The notes under the pieces were generated by a model that saw only the letters and a program-made list of their open reading frames with translations, did not search any database and had not been told where the DNA came from. A stretch of DNA of 64,000 nt from Frigidibacter mobilis (lineage in GTDB: Bacteria; Pseudomonadota; Alphaproteobacteria; Rhodobacterales; Rhodobacteraceae), in NCBI RefSeq assembly GCF_001620265.1, contig NZ_CP012661.1, positions 1,550,001-1,614,000 of the forward strand, read 5' to 3'. Positions 42,700-50,500 of the stretch are shown piece by piece; positions within the stretch are counted from its first letter, which is position 1; every line of letters begins with the position of its first letter. The translations under genes and the position numbers were made by a program.

Positions 42700-42813
42700 A
42701 TGCAAGTAGTATCCACCGTGGAAGCTCCTGAGGCGATCATCCCATGTTCACAGGCCATCAGGCGGGGAGACTGGCGTTCTTCAACCTACTCAGTGCGATC
42801 CGTCTGCTCTTGA
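42700..42813 (+). pseudogene. Truncated RidA-family gene (N-terminal remnant)
   Basis: A 37-codon frame with a good ribosome site (ACAGGAG) reads MQVVSTVEAPEAIIPCSQAI, close to the RidA beginning (STxxAPxAIGPYSQAI), then loses similarity and stops. It looks like a truncated enamine/imine deaminase that once closed the hydrolase operon. Bases from 42814 to 42895 show no further gene. Confidence 0.55.
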
Positions 42814-42895
42814 ATGCATCGAGGATCCTGTTGGCGGTACGGTTCCCGTGGAATCTGGATGTGCAACACGAGTGGAGGGAAAATCCCATGGCAGG

Positions 42896-43762
42896 TCAAT
42901 CCGGCTGCTGTTTGCTTGGAGGCTGTCCGAACTTGCGTCGGTAGTCGCGGCTGAAATGGGTGGGGCTTTCGTAGCCCACGGAAAAGGCCGCCTCCGACAC
43001 GCTTCGGCCCTGCTCTATCAGCAGGGTGCGCGCCGCGATGAGCCGAAGGGCCTTCTGGTATTGCAGCGGTGTTGTCCCGGTCACCGCCTTGAAGTGATGA
43101 TGGAACGAGGTCTCGCTCATCCCGGCCAGGCGCGCGAGCTCTGGCACGGCCGGGAGCTGACGGAAGTCCGTGCGCAACGCCTGGATCGCGCTAGCTATGC
43201 GGCTGGCGCGGCTGTCGACCGTAAGCAGGCTGCGGAGCATGCCACCGACTGGTGACATCAAGAGTCGATAGTGAAGCTCTCGTAGGATCGCTGGGCCTAG
43301 CACGCGGCGATCGATTGGCCTGCCCAGAAGATCAAGGTAGCGGCCGAGCGTCGCCAGCCATACAGGATCGGCGCGACATGGGGTGAACGAACGCGCAGGA
43401 TCAGACAGCTGCGGCGCATCGGCCACCAGATCATAAAGGCTGCGCATGAGTGACAGGTCGAGTGTGACGGTAACGGCGATATAGGGCGCGTTGGCGCTTG
43501 CCTGCGTAATGCGTGAGAGAACGGGAACGTGGTGGCTCACCAGCAGTGCGTCTCCGGGGCCGACTTCCGCAAACTGCGTTCCCATCGATGTTTTCTTGCG
43601 CCCCTGAAGGATCAAGCAGACGACCGGCTCGTAGAGCGCAGCCTCCAGATCGCTGACTGTCTCTCGCTTGAATACAGCAAGACCGGTAAGCGGCGGCGGG
43701 CCGGCTGCCGGACTTGCCTGCAAGTACCGCAGGCTCATGCGTTTCAGGTTTTCAAGTTCCAC
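42896..43762 (-). CDS. AraC-family regulator (AraC N-terminal domain type)
   Basis: A 288-residue regulator. The cupin-like N-terminal domain shows FKRETVSDLEAALYEPVVCLILQG and GPGDALLVSHHVPV. The HTH pair shows VPELARLAGMSETSFHHHFKAVTG and SVSEAAFSVGYESPTHFSRDYRRKFG. The likely start is GTG at 43762, preceded by AGAGGGAAG. The ATG 24 bases downstream is an alternative. It is divergent from the SDR gene at 43925, a common AraC-SDR pairing. Confidence 0.87.
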   Translation of the reverse strand: MELENLKRMSLRYLQASPAAGPPPLTGLAVFKRETVSDLEAALYEPVVCLILQGRKKTSMGTQFAEVGPGDALLVSHHVPVLSRITQASANAPYIAVTVTLDLSLMRSLYDLVADAPQLSDPARSFTPCRADPVWLATLGRYLDLLGRPIDRRVLGPAILRELHYRLLMSPVGGMLRSLLTVDSRASRIASAIQALRTDFRQLPAVPELARLAGMSETSFHHHFKAVTGTTPLQYQKALRLIAARTLLIEQGRSVSEAAFSVGYESPTHFSRDYRRKFGQPPSKQQPD

Positions 43763-43924
43763 GACATCTTCCCTCTCCGGGAGCCATAGCGCGCGGCCTC
43801 CGACAATGCAGCAGCTCTTACACACAATTGCAGGAATTGGCAGGCCTTGGGGAGGAACAGGCAGGCTGCAGCGATGGGCTGGACGTATCTTCCGGCATAG
43901 GCAACGCATGCAAGGAGTTCAGCC

Positions 43925-44830
43925 ATGTCCTCGATCGAAAGCCAGTTCCTCGACCTGACCGCCCATCAGGATATCTATGCGGCAATCGACCCGCAGGGTG
44001 CAATGGCGGGCAGCGCAGCAGGCAAGGTCATCTTCATTGCGGGGGCATCGCGCGGCATCGGCCAAGCTACCGCCGTCGCCTTTGCAAAGGCGGGCGCTCG
44101 CGCCGTATATCTTTTGGCGAGATCCGAGAGCGCCTTGCAGGAGACCGTGGCGCAGGTCCGCGACGCGAACCCTGAAACGCTGTGCGCCCATTCGGTCTGC
44201 GATGTCACCGCGGCGGCTGAGGTCAAGGCCGCGGTGGCCGACTGCATCACCCGCTTCGGGGCCATTGATGCCGCAGATGCCAATGCGGGATACCTCGGCC
44301 CCTGGGTCAAGATCGGCGAGTCAGACCCCGAAAGCTGGTGGCGGACATGGGAAGTGAACCTGCGCGGCGCCTATCACGTCATTCGCTACACGCTGCCGCA
44401 TCTGGTCGCCTCGGCGCAGTCGGCCGCCGGCAGGGGCGCGAGCAGCGGCCACCTTGTGGTGCTCTCGTCGATCGGCGGGCAGCTGCTGGTGCCGGGGGCC
44501 TCTGATTACCAGACGTCGAAACACGCGATCAACCGGCTCTGCGAGTTTGTGCAGGTCGATCACGGCGAGGACGGGATAAAGTGCTTCGCCCTTCATCCCG
44601 GCGGGGTGGCGACCGAGCTTGGCCGGAACATGCCCGAAGGCCTGCACGCCTTTCTGACCGACTCGCCCGACCTGGCCGGCGCTTTTGTCGTCTGGCTCTG
44701 CTCGGGTCAGGCCGACTGGGCGAAGGGTCGCTATCTGAGCGCAACCTGGGATGTGGCAGAGCTGTCGGCATTGCGCGACAGCATCCTACAGGACGACCTT
44801 CTGGTGAACCGGATGAGGGCAAAAGCATAA
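43925..44830 (+). CDS. Short-chain dehydrogenase/reductase
   Basis: A 301-residue SDR with a ~30-residue N-terminal extension before the Rossmann motif IAGASRGIGQATA. ADANAGYLGPW takes the place of NNAG, with Ser in LVVLSSIGG and Tyr/Lys in SDYQTSKHAINRL. AAGGAG precedes the ATG. The substrate is unknown. Its AraC-type neighbour on the opposite strand is the likely regulator. Confidence 0.87.
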   Translation: MSSIESQFLDLTAHQDIYAAIDPQGAMAGSAAGKVIFIAGASRGIGQATAVAFAKAGARAVYLLARSESALQETVAQVRDANPETLCAHSVCDVTAAAEVKAAVADCITRFGAIDAADANAGYLGPWVKIGESDPESWWRTWEVNLRGAYHVIRYTLPHLVASAQSAAGRGASSGHLVVLSSIGGQLLVPGASDYQTSKHAINRLCEFVQVDHGEDGIKCFALHPGGVATELGRNMPEGLHAFLTDSPDLAGAFVVWLCSGQADWAKGRYLSATWDVAELSALRDSILQDDLLVNRMRAKA

Positions 44831-44991
44831 GGAAAGCAAAGCACCCCTGCGAAACATGAGCCCGTCCACCCCAGACTCTGCCGGTGCCTCAAAGGTGCTG
44901 GCGAAGCAACGCTCTGCTGCTCAATTGCCCTCTGTCGGAGGCGTTTCGTCTGTCTATGACTCGGCTCATGACCACAGGAGAGACGAACGAC

Positions 44992-45204
44992 ATGACTGAT
45001 ACACCGACTGCGGAGCCGGAACTGAGGCAGAGGATCGAGGCGGCGGTGGCAGTCCGCGCGCAGCAATACACCCGGCTGGCGGACGACATCTGGGACTTTG
45101 CCGAAACAGGCTTCGCCGAACACAGGGTCTGTGGCGGCGCAGCGCTTTGGATGCCGTATCCGGCGGCAGCGCAACCTGTCAAACATACGCAAAGTAGGGC
45201 GTGA
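44992..45204 (+). pseudogene. Truncated M20 amidohydrolase (N-terminal remnant)
   Basis: After a good ribosome site (AGGAGAG), 45 codons resemble the start of AbgB-type M20 hydrolases (RLADDIWDFAETGFAEHR). The frame then continues into unrelated sequence and stops at codon 71, and no catalytic motifs remain. It appears to be a deletion remnant. Confidence 0.6.
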
Positions 45205-45319
45205 TGGCCGGGTTTTCGATTGCCGGAACCACCAATGGCGCGCCGCCGCCTGCGCCGGCGGATGCCGAACCGGATGGCACAGGTTCTGCCGCGCGGCGCC
45301 GACGGGCCTGCGCCATCGG

Positions 45320-45928
45320 TTACTCGGCACATGCCCCCTGCTTTGCCAGAACGCCCGAGGCGAGGCACTCGAACGCGGCCAGCGCCTTTCCCAGCGTGGC
45401 CTGCGGATCGGCGCTGGCAGCAACCCAAAGCGCCGCATTGAGGGCCGCGCCGTTCAGCAGGCGGGCCATCGCCTCCATGTCTACCGGCTTGACAAGGCCT
45501 TGCTCGGCCAGTTCCCGCAGGGTCGCCATCGTGGCCTGAAGGCAGCGGTTCTGGCTTGGCCACTGGGAGGGGTCACCAAGAACGGACGGGCCGTCCAGCA
45601 GCACGATCCGCTGCACATCCGGCTGCAGCGCCATCTCGATATAGGCGGCGCCTTCGGCCAGAAGCCCGGGCCAGCCGCCGCCGGCTCGCTGTCCGGCTTC
45701 ATGGGCCTCGGCGGCCATTGCGGAATCGATCTCGTCCACCACCGCAGCCAGCAATCCCCGCTTGTCGCCGAAGTTGTGATACAGCGCACCGCGCGTCAGC
45801 CCGGCCTCGGCCGTGAAATCATCCATGATCGCACCGGCAAAGCCCTTTTCGGCAAAGGCCTTGCGCCCGGCGGCAATCAGCTTCGCGCGGGTTTCCTCCA
45901 TCATTTCGGCTCTCTTGTTCACTGCCAT
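45320..45928 (-). CDS. TetR-family repressor
   Basis: A 202-residue TetR protein. The HTH is at about residues 14-58 (AGRKAFAEKGFAGAIMDDFTAEAGLTRGALYHNFGDK), and the ligand domain is AcrR-like. The ATG at 45928 is chosen because a longer start at 45970 would place the first operator inside the coding region. AGAGGG lies upstream. It is divergent from the RidA-like gene, and the two ATACGC-N-GCGTAT palindromes between them are the likely binding sites. Confidence 0.88.
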   Translation of the reverse strand: MAVNKRAEMMEETRAKLIAAGRKAFAEKGFAGAIMDDFTAEAGLTRGALYHNFGDKRGLLAAVVDEIDSAMAAEAHEAGQRAGGGWPGLLAEGAAYIEMALQPDVQRIVLLDGPSVLGDPSQWPSQNRCLQATMATLRELAEQGLVKPVDMEAMARLLNGAALNAALWVAASADPQATLGKALAAFECLASGVLAKQGACAE

Positions 45929-45945
45929 CCTGACCCTCTGATCGT

Positions 45946-45958
45946 ATACGCCGCGTAT
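45946..45958. promoter_or_regulatory. TetR operator 1
   Basis: The palindrome ATACGC-C-GCGTAT, 18 bp upstream of the tetR start. It matches the second copy at 45995-46007. Confidence 0.65.
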
Positions 45959-45963
45959 GCGGA

Positions 45964-45992
45964 TTGACATGCGCCGCGCATGAAGCTATCTC
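45964..45992 (+). promoter_or_regulatory. Promoter of the RidA-like gene
   Basis: A perfect -35 TTGACA (45964-45969), a 17-bp spacer and a -10 TATCTC (45987-45992). The predicted start lies inside TetR operator 2, so repression by blocking initiation is likely. Confidence 0.5.
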
Positions 45993-45994
45993 GC

Positions 45995-46007
45995 ATACGC
46001 TGCGTAT
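45995..46007. promoter_or_regulatory. TetR operator 2
   Basis: The palindrome ATACGC-T-GCGTAT, centre-to-centre 49 bp from operator 1, overlapping the predicted start of the RidA transcript. Confidence 0.65.
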
Positions 46008-46052
46008 ATGATGGCGCCGCACACAGCAACCAATCACTGGAAAGCGCAAACC

Positions 46053-46454
46053 ATGTCCCTGAACAATGAAACCATATTCCCCGCCGACCGCCACGCGCTT
46101 TACGAAGCGCATGGCTACTCGGCCGCGATCAGGGCAGGTGACCTCGTGTTCATCTCCGGCCAGGTCGGAAGCCGGGAGGATGGCTCCCCCGAGCCGGACT
46201 TCCGCAAGCAGGTACAGCGCGCCTTCGACAATCTCGAAGCCGTCCTGAAGGCGGCCGGCTGCACCAAGGCTGACATCGTCGATGTCACCACGTTTCATAC
46301 CGATCCCGAAAATCAGTTCGCCACGATCATGGAGGTCAAGAATGAGGTCTTCCCCAATGCCCCCTATCCGAACTGGACCGCCGTCGGCGTGACCTGGCTT
46401 GCCGGATTCGATTTCGAGATCAAGGTCATCGCCCGCGTCCCGGCGCTTGACTGA
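46053..46454 (+). CDS. RidA-family (YjgF) deaminase-like protein
   Basis: A 133-residue RidA-like protein. AAIRAGDLVFISGQVGSRED, FRKQVQRAFDNLEAVLKAAG, IVDVTTFHTDPEN and the ending PNWTAVGVTWLAGFDFEIKVIARV fit the family. The Arg that hydrolyses imines in canonical RidA (near IAR) has no firm equivalent, so it may belong to an Rid subfamily with a different role. It is controlled by the divergent TetR gene. Confidence 0.87.
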   Translation: MSLNNETIFPADRHALYEAHGYSAAIRAGDLVFISGQVGSREDGSPEPDFRKQVQRAFDNLEAVLKAAGCTKADIVDVTTFHTDPENQFATIMEVKNEVFPNAPYPNWTAVGVTWLAGFDFEIKVIARVPALD

Positions 46455-46479
46455 GGCGGGGCTCCGGCGGCTTCGGTCC

Positions 46480-47178
46480 TCACGGTGCCGGGGCGTCCGA
46501 TGCGTTCAGCCGGGCAAGATAGTCGCGCAGCAACGCCGCCCTGTGCGGCCTGAAACTGTGGCCTCCGTCTTCGACCGTGACAATCCTGTCGCCACGGAAC
46601 ATGCGAAACGCTTCGCGCAAGGTGCACCAGGCGAGAAGCGTCAGGCACCGCTCGGTATACATCACCGCCAGCGGCAACACCGTTCGTGTCGTCCGGGCGC
46701 CGTCCTTGTCGCAATAGTCGATCCGCAGTGCGCGTTCGTCGAAACAGGCGGTGCGTATCCTGTCCATGTCGGCATGTGACCTGAGTGGGGCATCAGGCCG
46801 ATAGACCTGCGAGACCGCGTGAAACAGCTGTTGCGCCCTGCCTTCGGGCAGGGTGGCGCCGATCTTGGCCAGCACGGACTCCGCCGCGCGCGCCAAGGTC
46901 TTGTCCCCCATTGCCCGAATCTCTGCCATGCCCAAGGCCAGCGCCTCCATCTCGTCGCGGTCCAGCATCTGGGGCGGTAGCGCCGTGTCCTCGACCAGCC
47001 GGTAGCCATAGCCGCGCTCGCCCTCGATCTGGGCGCCCGCGGCCCGCAGGCTGTCGATGTCCCGGTAAAGGGATCGCAGCGACACGCCTGTCTCCTCGGC
47101 CAGCCGCGCCGCCGTCATCGGCGCGGGCATCTGGCGCATGGCGTGCAGCAGGCGAAAGAGGCGGTCGGATCTTGCCAT
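46480..47178 (-). CDS. WYL-domain regulator (YafY-like)
   Basis: A 232-residue regulator with an N-terminal winged HTH (RLLHAMRQMPAPMTAARLAEETGVSLRSLYRDI) and a C-terminal WYL domain (RIDYCDKDGARTTRTVLPLAVMYTERCLTLLAWCTLREAFRMFRGDR, split here only by description). It is divergent from the DUF1761 gene, 72 bp apart. The pair is common in alphaproteobacteria. CTGTCAG occurs twice in the gap, at about 47199 and 47221, and may mark its operator. Confidence 0.85.
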   Translation of the reverse strand: MARSDRLFRLLHAMRQMPAPMTAARLAEETGVSLRSLYRDIDSLRAAGAQIEGERGYGYRLVEDTALPPQMLDRDEMEALALGMAEIRAMGDKTLARAAESVLAKIGATLPEGRAQQLFHAVSQVYRPDAPLRSHADMDRIRTACFDERALRIDYCDKDGARTTRTVLPLAVMYTERCLTLLAWCTLREAFRMFRGDRIVTVEDGGHSFRPHRAALLRDYLARLNASDAPAP

Positions 47179-47250
47179 CAGCAAACTGCCGGAAACTGTC
47201 AGTTGGGGTGTCCTATAGACCTGTCAGCCGCAACTCGAAAGGACAAGGCC

Positions 47251-47661
47251 ATGCTCAACTTTTCCGATATCAGCTGGATCGGCATCATCGCGGCAACTGT
47301 TGCCTCCTTCATGCTGGGGGGCCTCTGGTTCACCGTTCTTTTGGGGCGTGCCTATTCCGCAGCCCTCGGGCGCGCGCATGATCCGGGCGCAAGGCCAGCC
47401 CCCCTGATGATCGCCGGGCCCGCCGCGTGGAGCCTGGTGACGGCCTTCGCCACAGCCGTGCTGATGGCCAGTCTAGGGATCGAAACGCTGTCGGGCGCGC
47501 TTGGGCTGGGCCTCTTCGTCGGTATCGGCTATCTCGCCGCAACCACGGTCAATACCGGGATCAACCCGAACATCCCCAACCCACTGCTCTATGGGGCCGT
47601 CAGCGGTGGATACCATCTGGCGGCGGGTTTGGTCATCGCCCTCGTGCTGTCGTTCTTCTAG
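47251..47661 (+). CDS. DUF1761 membrane protein
   Basis: A 136-residue protein with four hydrophobic helices (IGIIAATVASFMLGGLWF, the segment around AAWSLVTAFATAVLMASL, LGLGLFVGIGYLAATTV, HLAAGLVIALVLSFF). This layout is typical of DUF1761, a family of unknown function. AAAGGACAAGG precedes the ATG at 47251. The YdeI-like gene starts 3 bp after its stop, so the two are cotranscribed, probably under the WYL regulator. Confidence 0.85.
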   Translation: MLNFSDISWIGIIAATVASFMLGGLWFTVLLGRAYSAALGRAHDPGARPAPLMIAGPAAWSLVTAFATAVLMASLGIETLSGALGLGLFVGIGYLAATTVNTGINPNIPNPLLYGAVSGGYHLAAGLVIALVLSFF

Positions 47662-47664
47662 CGG

Positions 47665-48030
47665 ATGACCGATCCGCAGGAAACCGCCAGAAGCTTTGCC
47701 GACGCCGCTGCACTGCACGAATGGCTGGCGGCCAACCACGCCAGCGCCGACGAGCTTTGGATCAGGATCTACAAGAAGGCGAGTGGCCAGCCCTCCGTGG
47801 ATTGGAACGATTGCGTGCGGGCCTGCCTTGCCTGGGGCTGGATCGACGGCTTGAAGCGATCCGCCGGGGATGCTTCGTGGTTCCAGCGGATCACGCCCCG
47901 GCGTGGCCGGTCCAACTGGTCGGCCCGGAATGTGGTAATTGCGAAGGAGCTGATGGCGGCAGGCGCAATGCAGCCTGCGGGCATTGCGCAGGCTAACCAA
48001 GCCCGCAAGGGCGGGCGCTGGCGCGACTGA
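47665..48030 (+). CDS. YdeI/OmpD-associated family protein, short form
   Basis: A 121-residue protein with the YdeI-type domain: SFADAAALHEWLAANHASADELW, VRACLAWGWIDGLKRS and ITPRRGRSNWSARNV. Typical members run to about 190 residues. Here the frame ends after ARKGGRWRD, so the C-terminal part is missing, and I could not find it in another frame. The family is linked to bacteriocin or antimicrobial peptide protection in some bacteria, but the role is not secure. Confidence 0.78.
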   Translation: MTDPQETARSFADAAALHEWLAANHASADELWIRIYKKASGQPSVDWNDCVRACLAWGWIDGLKRSAGDASWFQRITPRRGRSNWSARNVVIAKELMAAGAMQPAGIAQANQARKGGRWRD

Positions 48031-48061
48031 GGCTGCCACGATCGGAAGCCGCAGACCCGCT

Positions 48062-48391
48062 TTACGACGCGGGAGGATGAGGGATTGTATAGAGCGGGCC
48101 CGCCCCCCATCCCGGCGGCAGGTCCAGGTCGCGTTGACCCCAGAGCGTCAGGTTACCGGCCTTGTATGGCTCGCTTTGCATCAAGACATCGCTGACCCTG
48201 CGAAGCGCCAGCATCAATGCCTGCACCCCATCCTCTCCGAAGACGCGGCCTGCCTCCTCCCGATCTGGCCATACGATCCGCCAGTGACAGGCAAATTCTG
48301 CTGTCGCCACGGCAACGGGCTGACAGAACTGCGCCCTCACCCTGGCGCCGGGAAGGTCGAAGATCCGTTCAACAAATGTGGCAACCGACAT
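48062..48391 (-). CDS. DUF6968-like small protein
   Basis: A 109-residue soluble protein. FACHWRIVWPDREEAGRVFGEDGVQALMLALRRV resembles the DUF6968 pattern of a short beta segment followed by VQALLLAL; the assignment is from memory of the family and moderate. The ATG at 48391 has GGAGGAAG 6 bases upstream. It is convergent with the YdeI-like gene. No function is known. Confidence 0.65.
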   Translation of the reverse strand: MSVATFVERIFDLPGARVRAQFCQPVAVATAEFACHWRIVWPDREEAGRVFGEDGVQALMLALRRVSDVLMQSEPYKAGNLTLWGQRDLDLPPGWGAGPLYTIPHPPAS

Positions 48392-48521
48392 CGGTTCTTC
48401 CTCCGCTTCCTGACACCCGCCCGCCGGTCGAGGCTCCCCTGAACACACCGGATCCCACTGCCCCCCCGCCGTCAACTCTGGCAGGCCGCGCGCTTGTCGG
48501 CCGCAGACTGGGTGCCCGGCA

Positions 48522-49418
48522 TCAATCTGCACGCCGCGTCCTGCGTATGTGATCGACCATCGCCCGCAGCTTGGGCGACAGGTCGCTGCGTTGGGGGAAA
48601 TACAGGTAGAAGCCCGGGAACGGCGGCAAATGATCCTCCAGCAGCGAGACAAGCTCGCCGCGCTCGACATGAGGGCGGAAGGTATCTGCTGTGGCGAAGG
48701 TGATGCCGCCGCCGGCCAGGGCCGTGCGCAAAAGAAAGCGCAGGTCATTTGAGGAGATCTGCGGCTCGACCGCGATGCTGAAGGACTTGTCGTCCGTGCG
48801 GAACTCCCAGCGATAGGGTGCAACCTGCGGACCGGGGCGCCAGCCGATGCAGCGGTGCTGCAACAGGTCGGCCGGCGTTTCCGGGCGCCCGTGGCGGTCC
48901 AGATACGCGGGGGCGGCGACGACCATCTCACGTTGTTCGCCGGTCAGCGGCACCGCGATCATGTCCTGCTCGATCACCTCGCCCAGCCGGACACCGGCAT
49001 CGAATCCCTCGGCCACGATGTCGAATTCCTCGTCCGTCACGGTCACATCCAGTGTCACATGCGGATAGGCGGCGGCAAAAGAGGCGACAAGCGGCCCCGA
49101 CAGGAACGCTTCGGCGATCGAGGTGACGGCGATCTTCAGGTGCCCGCGCGGGACTGCGTCGTCGGCGCCGCGTTCCATCGCCCCGGCGATCTCGGACATG
49201 GGGCGGGACAGCGCATCGCGCAGGCGCTGCCCCGCTTCGGTCAGGCTGACGGCCCGTGTCGTGCGCGCCACCAGTTGGGCACCGAACTGATCCTCGAGCC
49301 GCCGGACACCCTGACTCACGGCCGAGCGCGTGACGCCCAACCGGTCGGCGGCAGCCCGGAAGTTGCGCGTGTCGGCAACGGCAAGGAAGAGCGGCAGCAG
49401 GTTGAAATCCGATTTCAT
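48522..49418 (-). CDS. LysR-family regulator
   Basis: A 298-residue LysR regulator with the HTH NLLPLFLAVADTRNFRAAADRLGVTRSAVSQGVRRLED and an effector domain containing LKIAVTSIAEAFLSGPLV and DLLQHRCIGWRPGP, a pattern of the group that controls neighbouring oxidoreductases or secreted proteins. It is divergent from the signal-peptide-bearing NTF2-like gene, with a 118-bp gap. Confidence 0.9.
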   Translation of the reverse strand: MKSDFNLLPLFLAVADTRNFRAAADRLGVTRSAVSQGVRRLEDQFGAQLVARTTRAVSLTEAGQRLRDALSRPMSEIAGAMERGADDAVPRGHLKIAVTSIAEAFLSGPLVASFAAAYPHVTLDVTVTDEEFDIVAEGFDAGVRLGEVIEQDMIAVPLTGEQREMVVAAPAYLDRHGRPETPADLLQHRCIGWRPGPQVAPYRWEFRTDDKSFSIAVEPQISSNDLRFLLRTALAGGGITFATADTFRPHVERGELVSLLEDHLPPFPGFYLYFPQRSDLSPKLRAMVDHIRRTRRAD

Positions 49419-49536
49419 TGGTTAGCAGTACTTTACATGCAGTCCAGTATTCGACGGATACCAGCGACAGCTCGGCAAGTCCATCTTGTCTTCAGCACCA
49501 GAGGCACCCGCCTCGGGCTGGATGAAAGGACCGAAG

Positions 49537-50085
49537 ATGAAGACCCTGATGATGACCACCGCCCTGTTGATGGCCGCAACCGGCCTTGCCGCGCAAACCT
49601 GCCCAGCAACCGGGGCCGAGGACCCCGGCGCCCTTCATGCCGACTGGATCATGGAAGGTTGGGAACGCCGCGAGGGCGACCCGGATTTTGTCTTTGCCGA
49701 AAAGATGGCGCGCTACTATGACCTCAAGGACACCGGCGGCGTGTTCTACGACAACTTCGCGCCGGGCGAGACACAGCTTTTCCGCGATGCGTCGGTCTAT
49801 GGCGCCAACTGGGAGGGGTTGCAGAACGCGGCGCGTTCTGTCCTGCACGGGCTGACCGGCGCCAACGAGGCGCTGGTCGGCGACGATGTGGCCTCGACCA
49901 CCCTGGGGTTTGTCGGCCAGATCGAACGCCTGGACGGCGAGGTGATTGCCTTTGATGGCCGGTCGCAACTTGGCTGGGCCTGCGTGGAGGGTGCTTGGAA
50001 GATCCGGCATGAACTGAACTACGCATGGATAGTCGAGCCCGCCGAGATTGCCGGCTTTTTGGGCCGGCGCGGGACGGATCAATGA
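49537..50085 (+). CDS. Secreted NTF2/SnoaL-like protein
   Basis: A 182-residue protein with a signal peptide (MKTLMMTTALLMAATGLAAQ). The mature part starts with helices (DWIMEGWERREGDPDFVFAEKMARYY) and ends with strands (VIAFDGRSQLGWACVEGAWKIRHEL), as in NTF2-like SnoaL or ketosteroid-isomerase folds. The ATG at 49537 is set by the signal peptide. Its last four bases overlap the next gene (ATGA). The ligand or reaction is unknown. Confidence 0.78.
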   Translation: MKTLMMTTALLMAATGLAAQTCPATGAEDPGALHADWIMEGWERREGDPDFVFAEKMARYYDLKDTGGVFYDNFAPGETQLFRDASVYGANWEGLQNAARSVLHGLTGANEALVGDDVASTTLGFVGQIERLDGEVIAFDGRSQLGWACVEGAWKIRHELNYAWIVEPAEIAGFLGRRGTDQ

Positions 50086-50321
50086 CCATCGCGGCTGATT
50101 TCACCGGCCTTTGGGTCACCGATGACGGGCATATCCGTCATGAGCTGCTTGCAAACGGCCGGTATGTCGAGGCGCGCGGCACGCGCGAGCGCGCCTATGA
50201 GGGACGGTATGAAATTACCGGCACCCATATCGAATACTGGGACGACACCGGGTTCACCGCAGACGGAGACTTTGTGGGCGGCATTCTGTACCATGCGGGA
50301 ATGGTCCTGCGACGCCGGTGA
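50082..50321 (+). CDS. Atu4866-domain small protein
   Basis: A 79-residue beta-rich protein: FTGLWVTDDGHIRHELLANGRYVEARGTRERAYEG, then THIEYWDDTGFTADGDFVGGILYHAGMVL. The pattern matches the Atu4866-type domain of unknown function, often found with NTF2-like or oxidoreductase genes. It is coupled to the preceding gene by a 4-bp overlap. Confidence 0.75.
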   Translation: MTIAADFTGLWVTDDGHIRHELLANGRYVEARGTRERAYEGRYEITGTHIEYWDDTGFTADGDFVGGILYHAGMVLRRR

Positions 50322-50325
50322 AACC

Positions 50326-50350
50326 GGGTCGCGGCGGCCAGCCGCGACCC
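50326..50350 (+). terminator. Hairpin after the Atu4866-domain gene
   Basis: A perfect 10-bp stem, GGGTCGCGGC (50326-50335) with GCCGCGACCC (50341-50350), and a 5-nt loop. There is no T run, so termination may be partial or Rho-assisted. Confidence 0.55.
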
Positions 50351-50500
50351 ACGGGCGGGCCAAAACGGGAGCGGGGGGCACCCCGTCGCTCCCGGACTCC
50401 TGTCCCCCGAGGCAACGGCTTCCCCGGGGCACAGGTCCCGGACACAGCGCATCGGTCGGCTTGCTTCATGGCGGGCTGCGCCCATCCGTAGGGAATCCTG

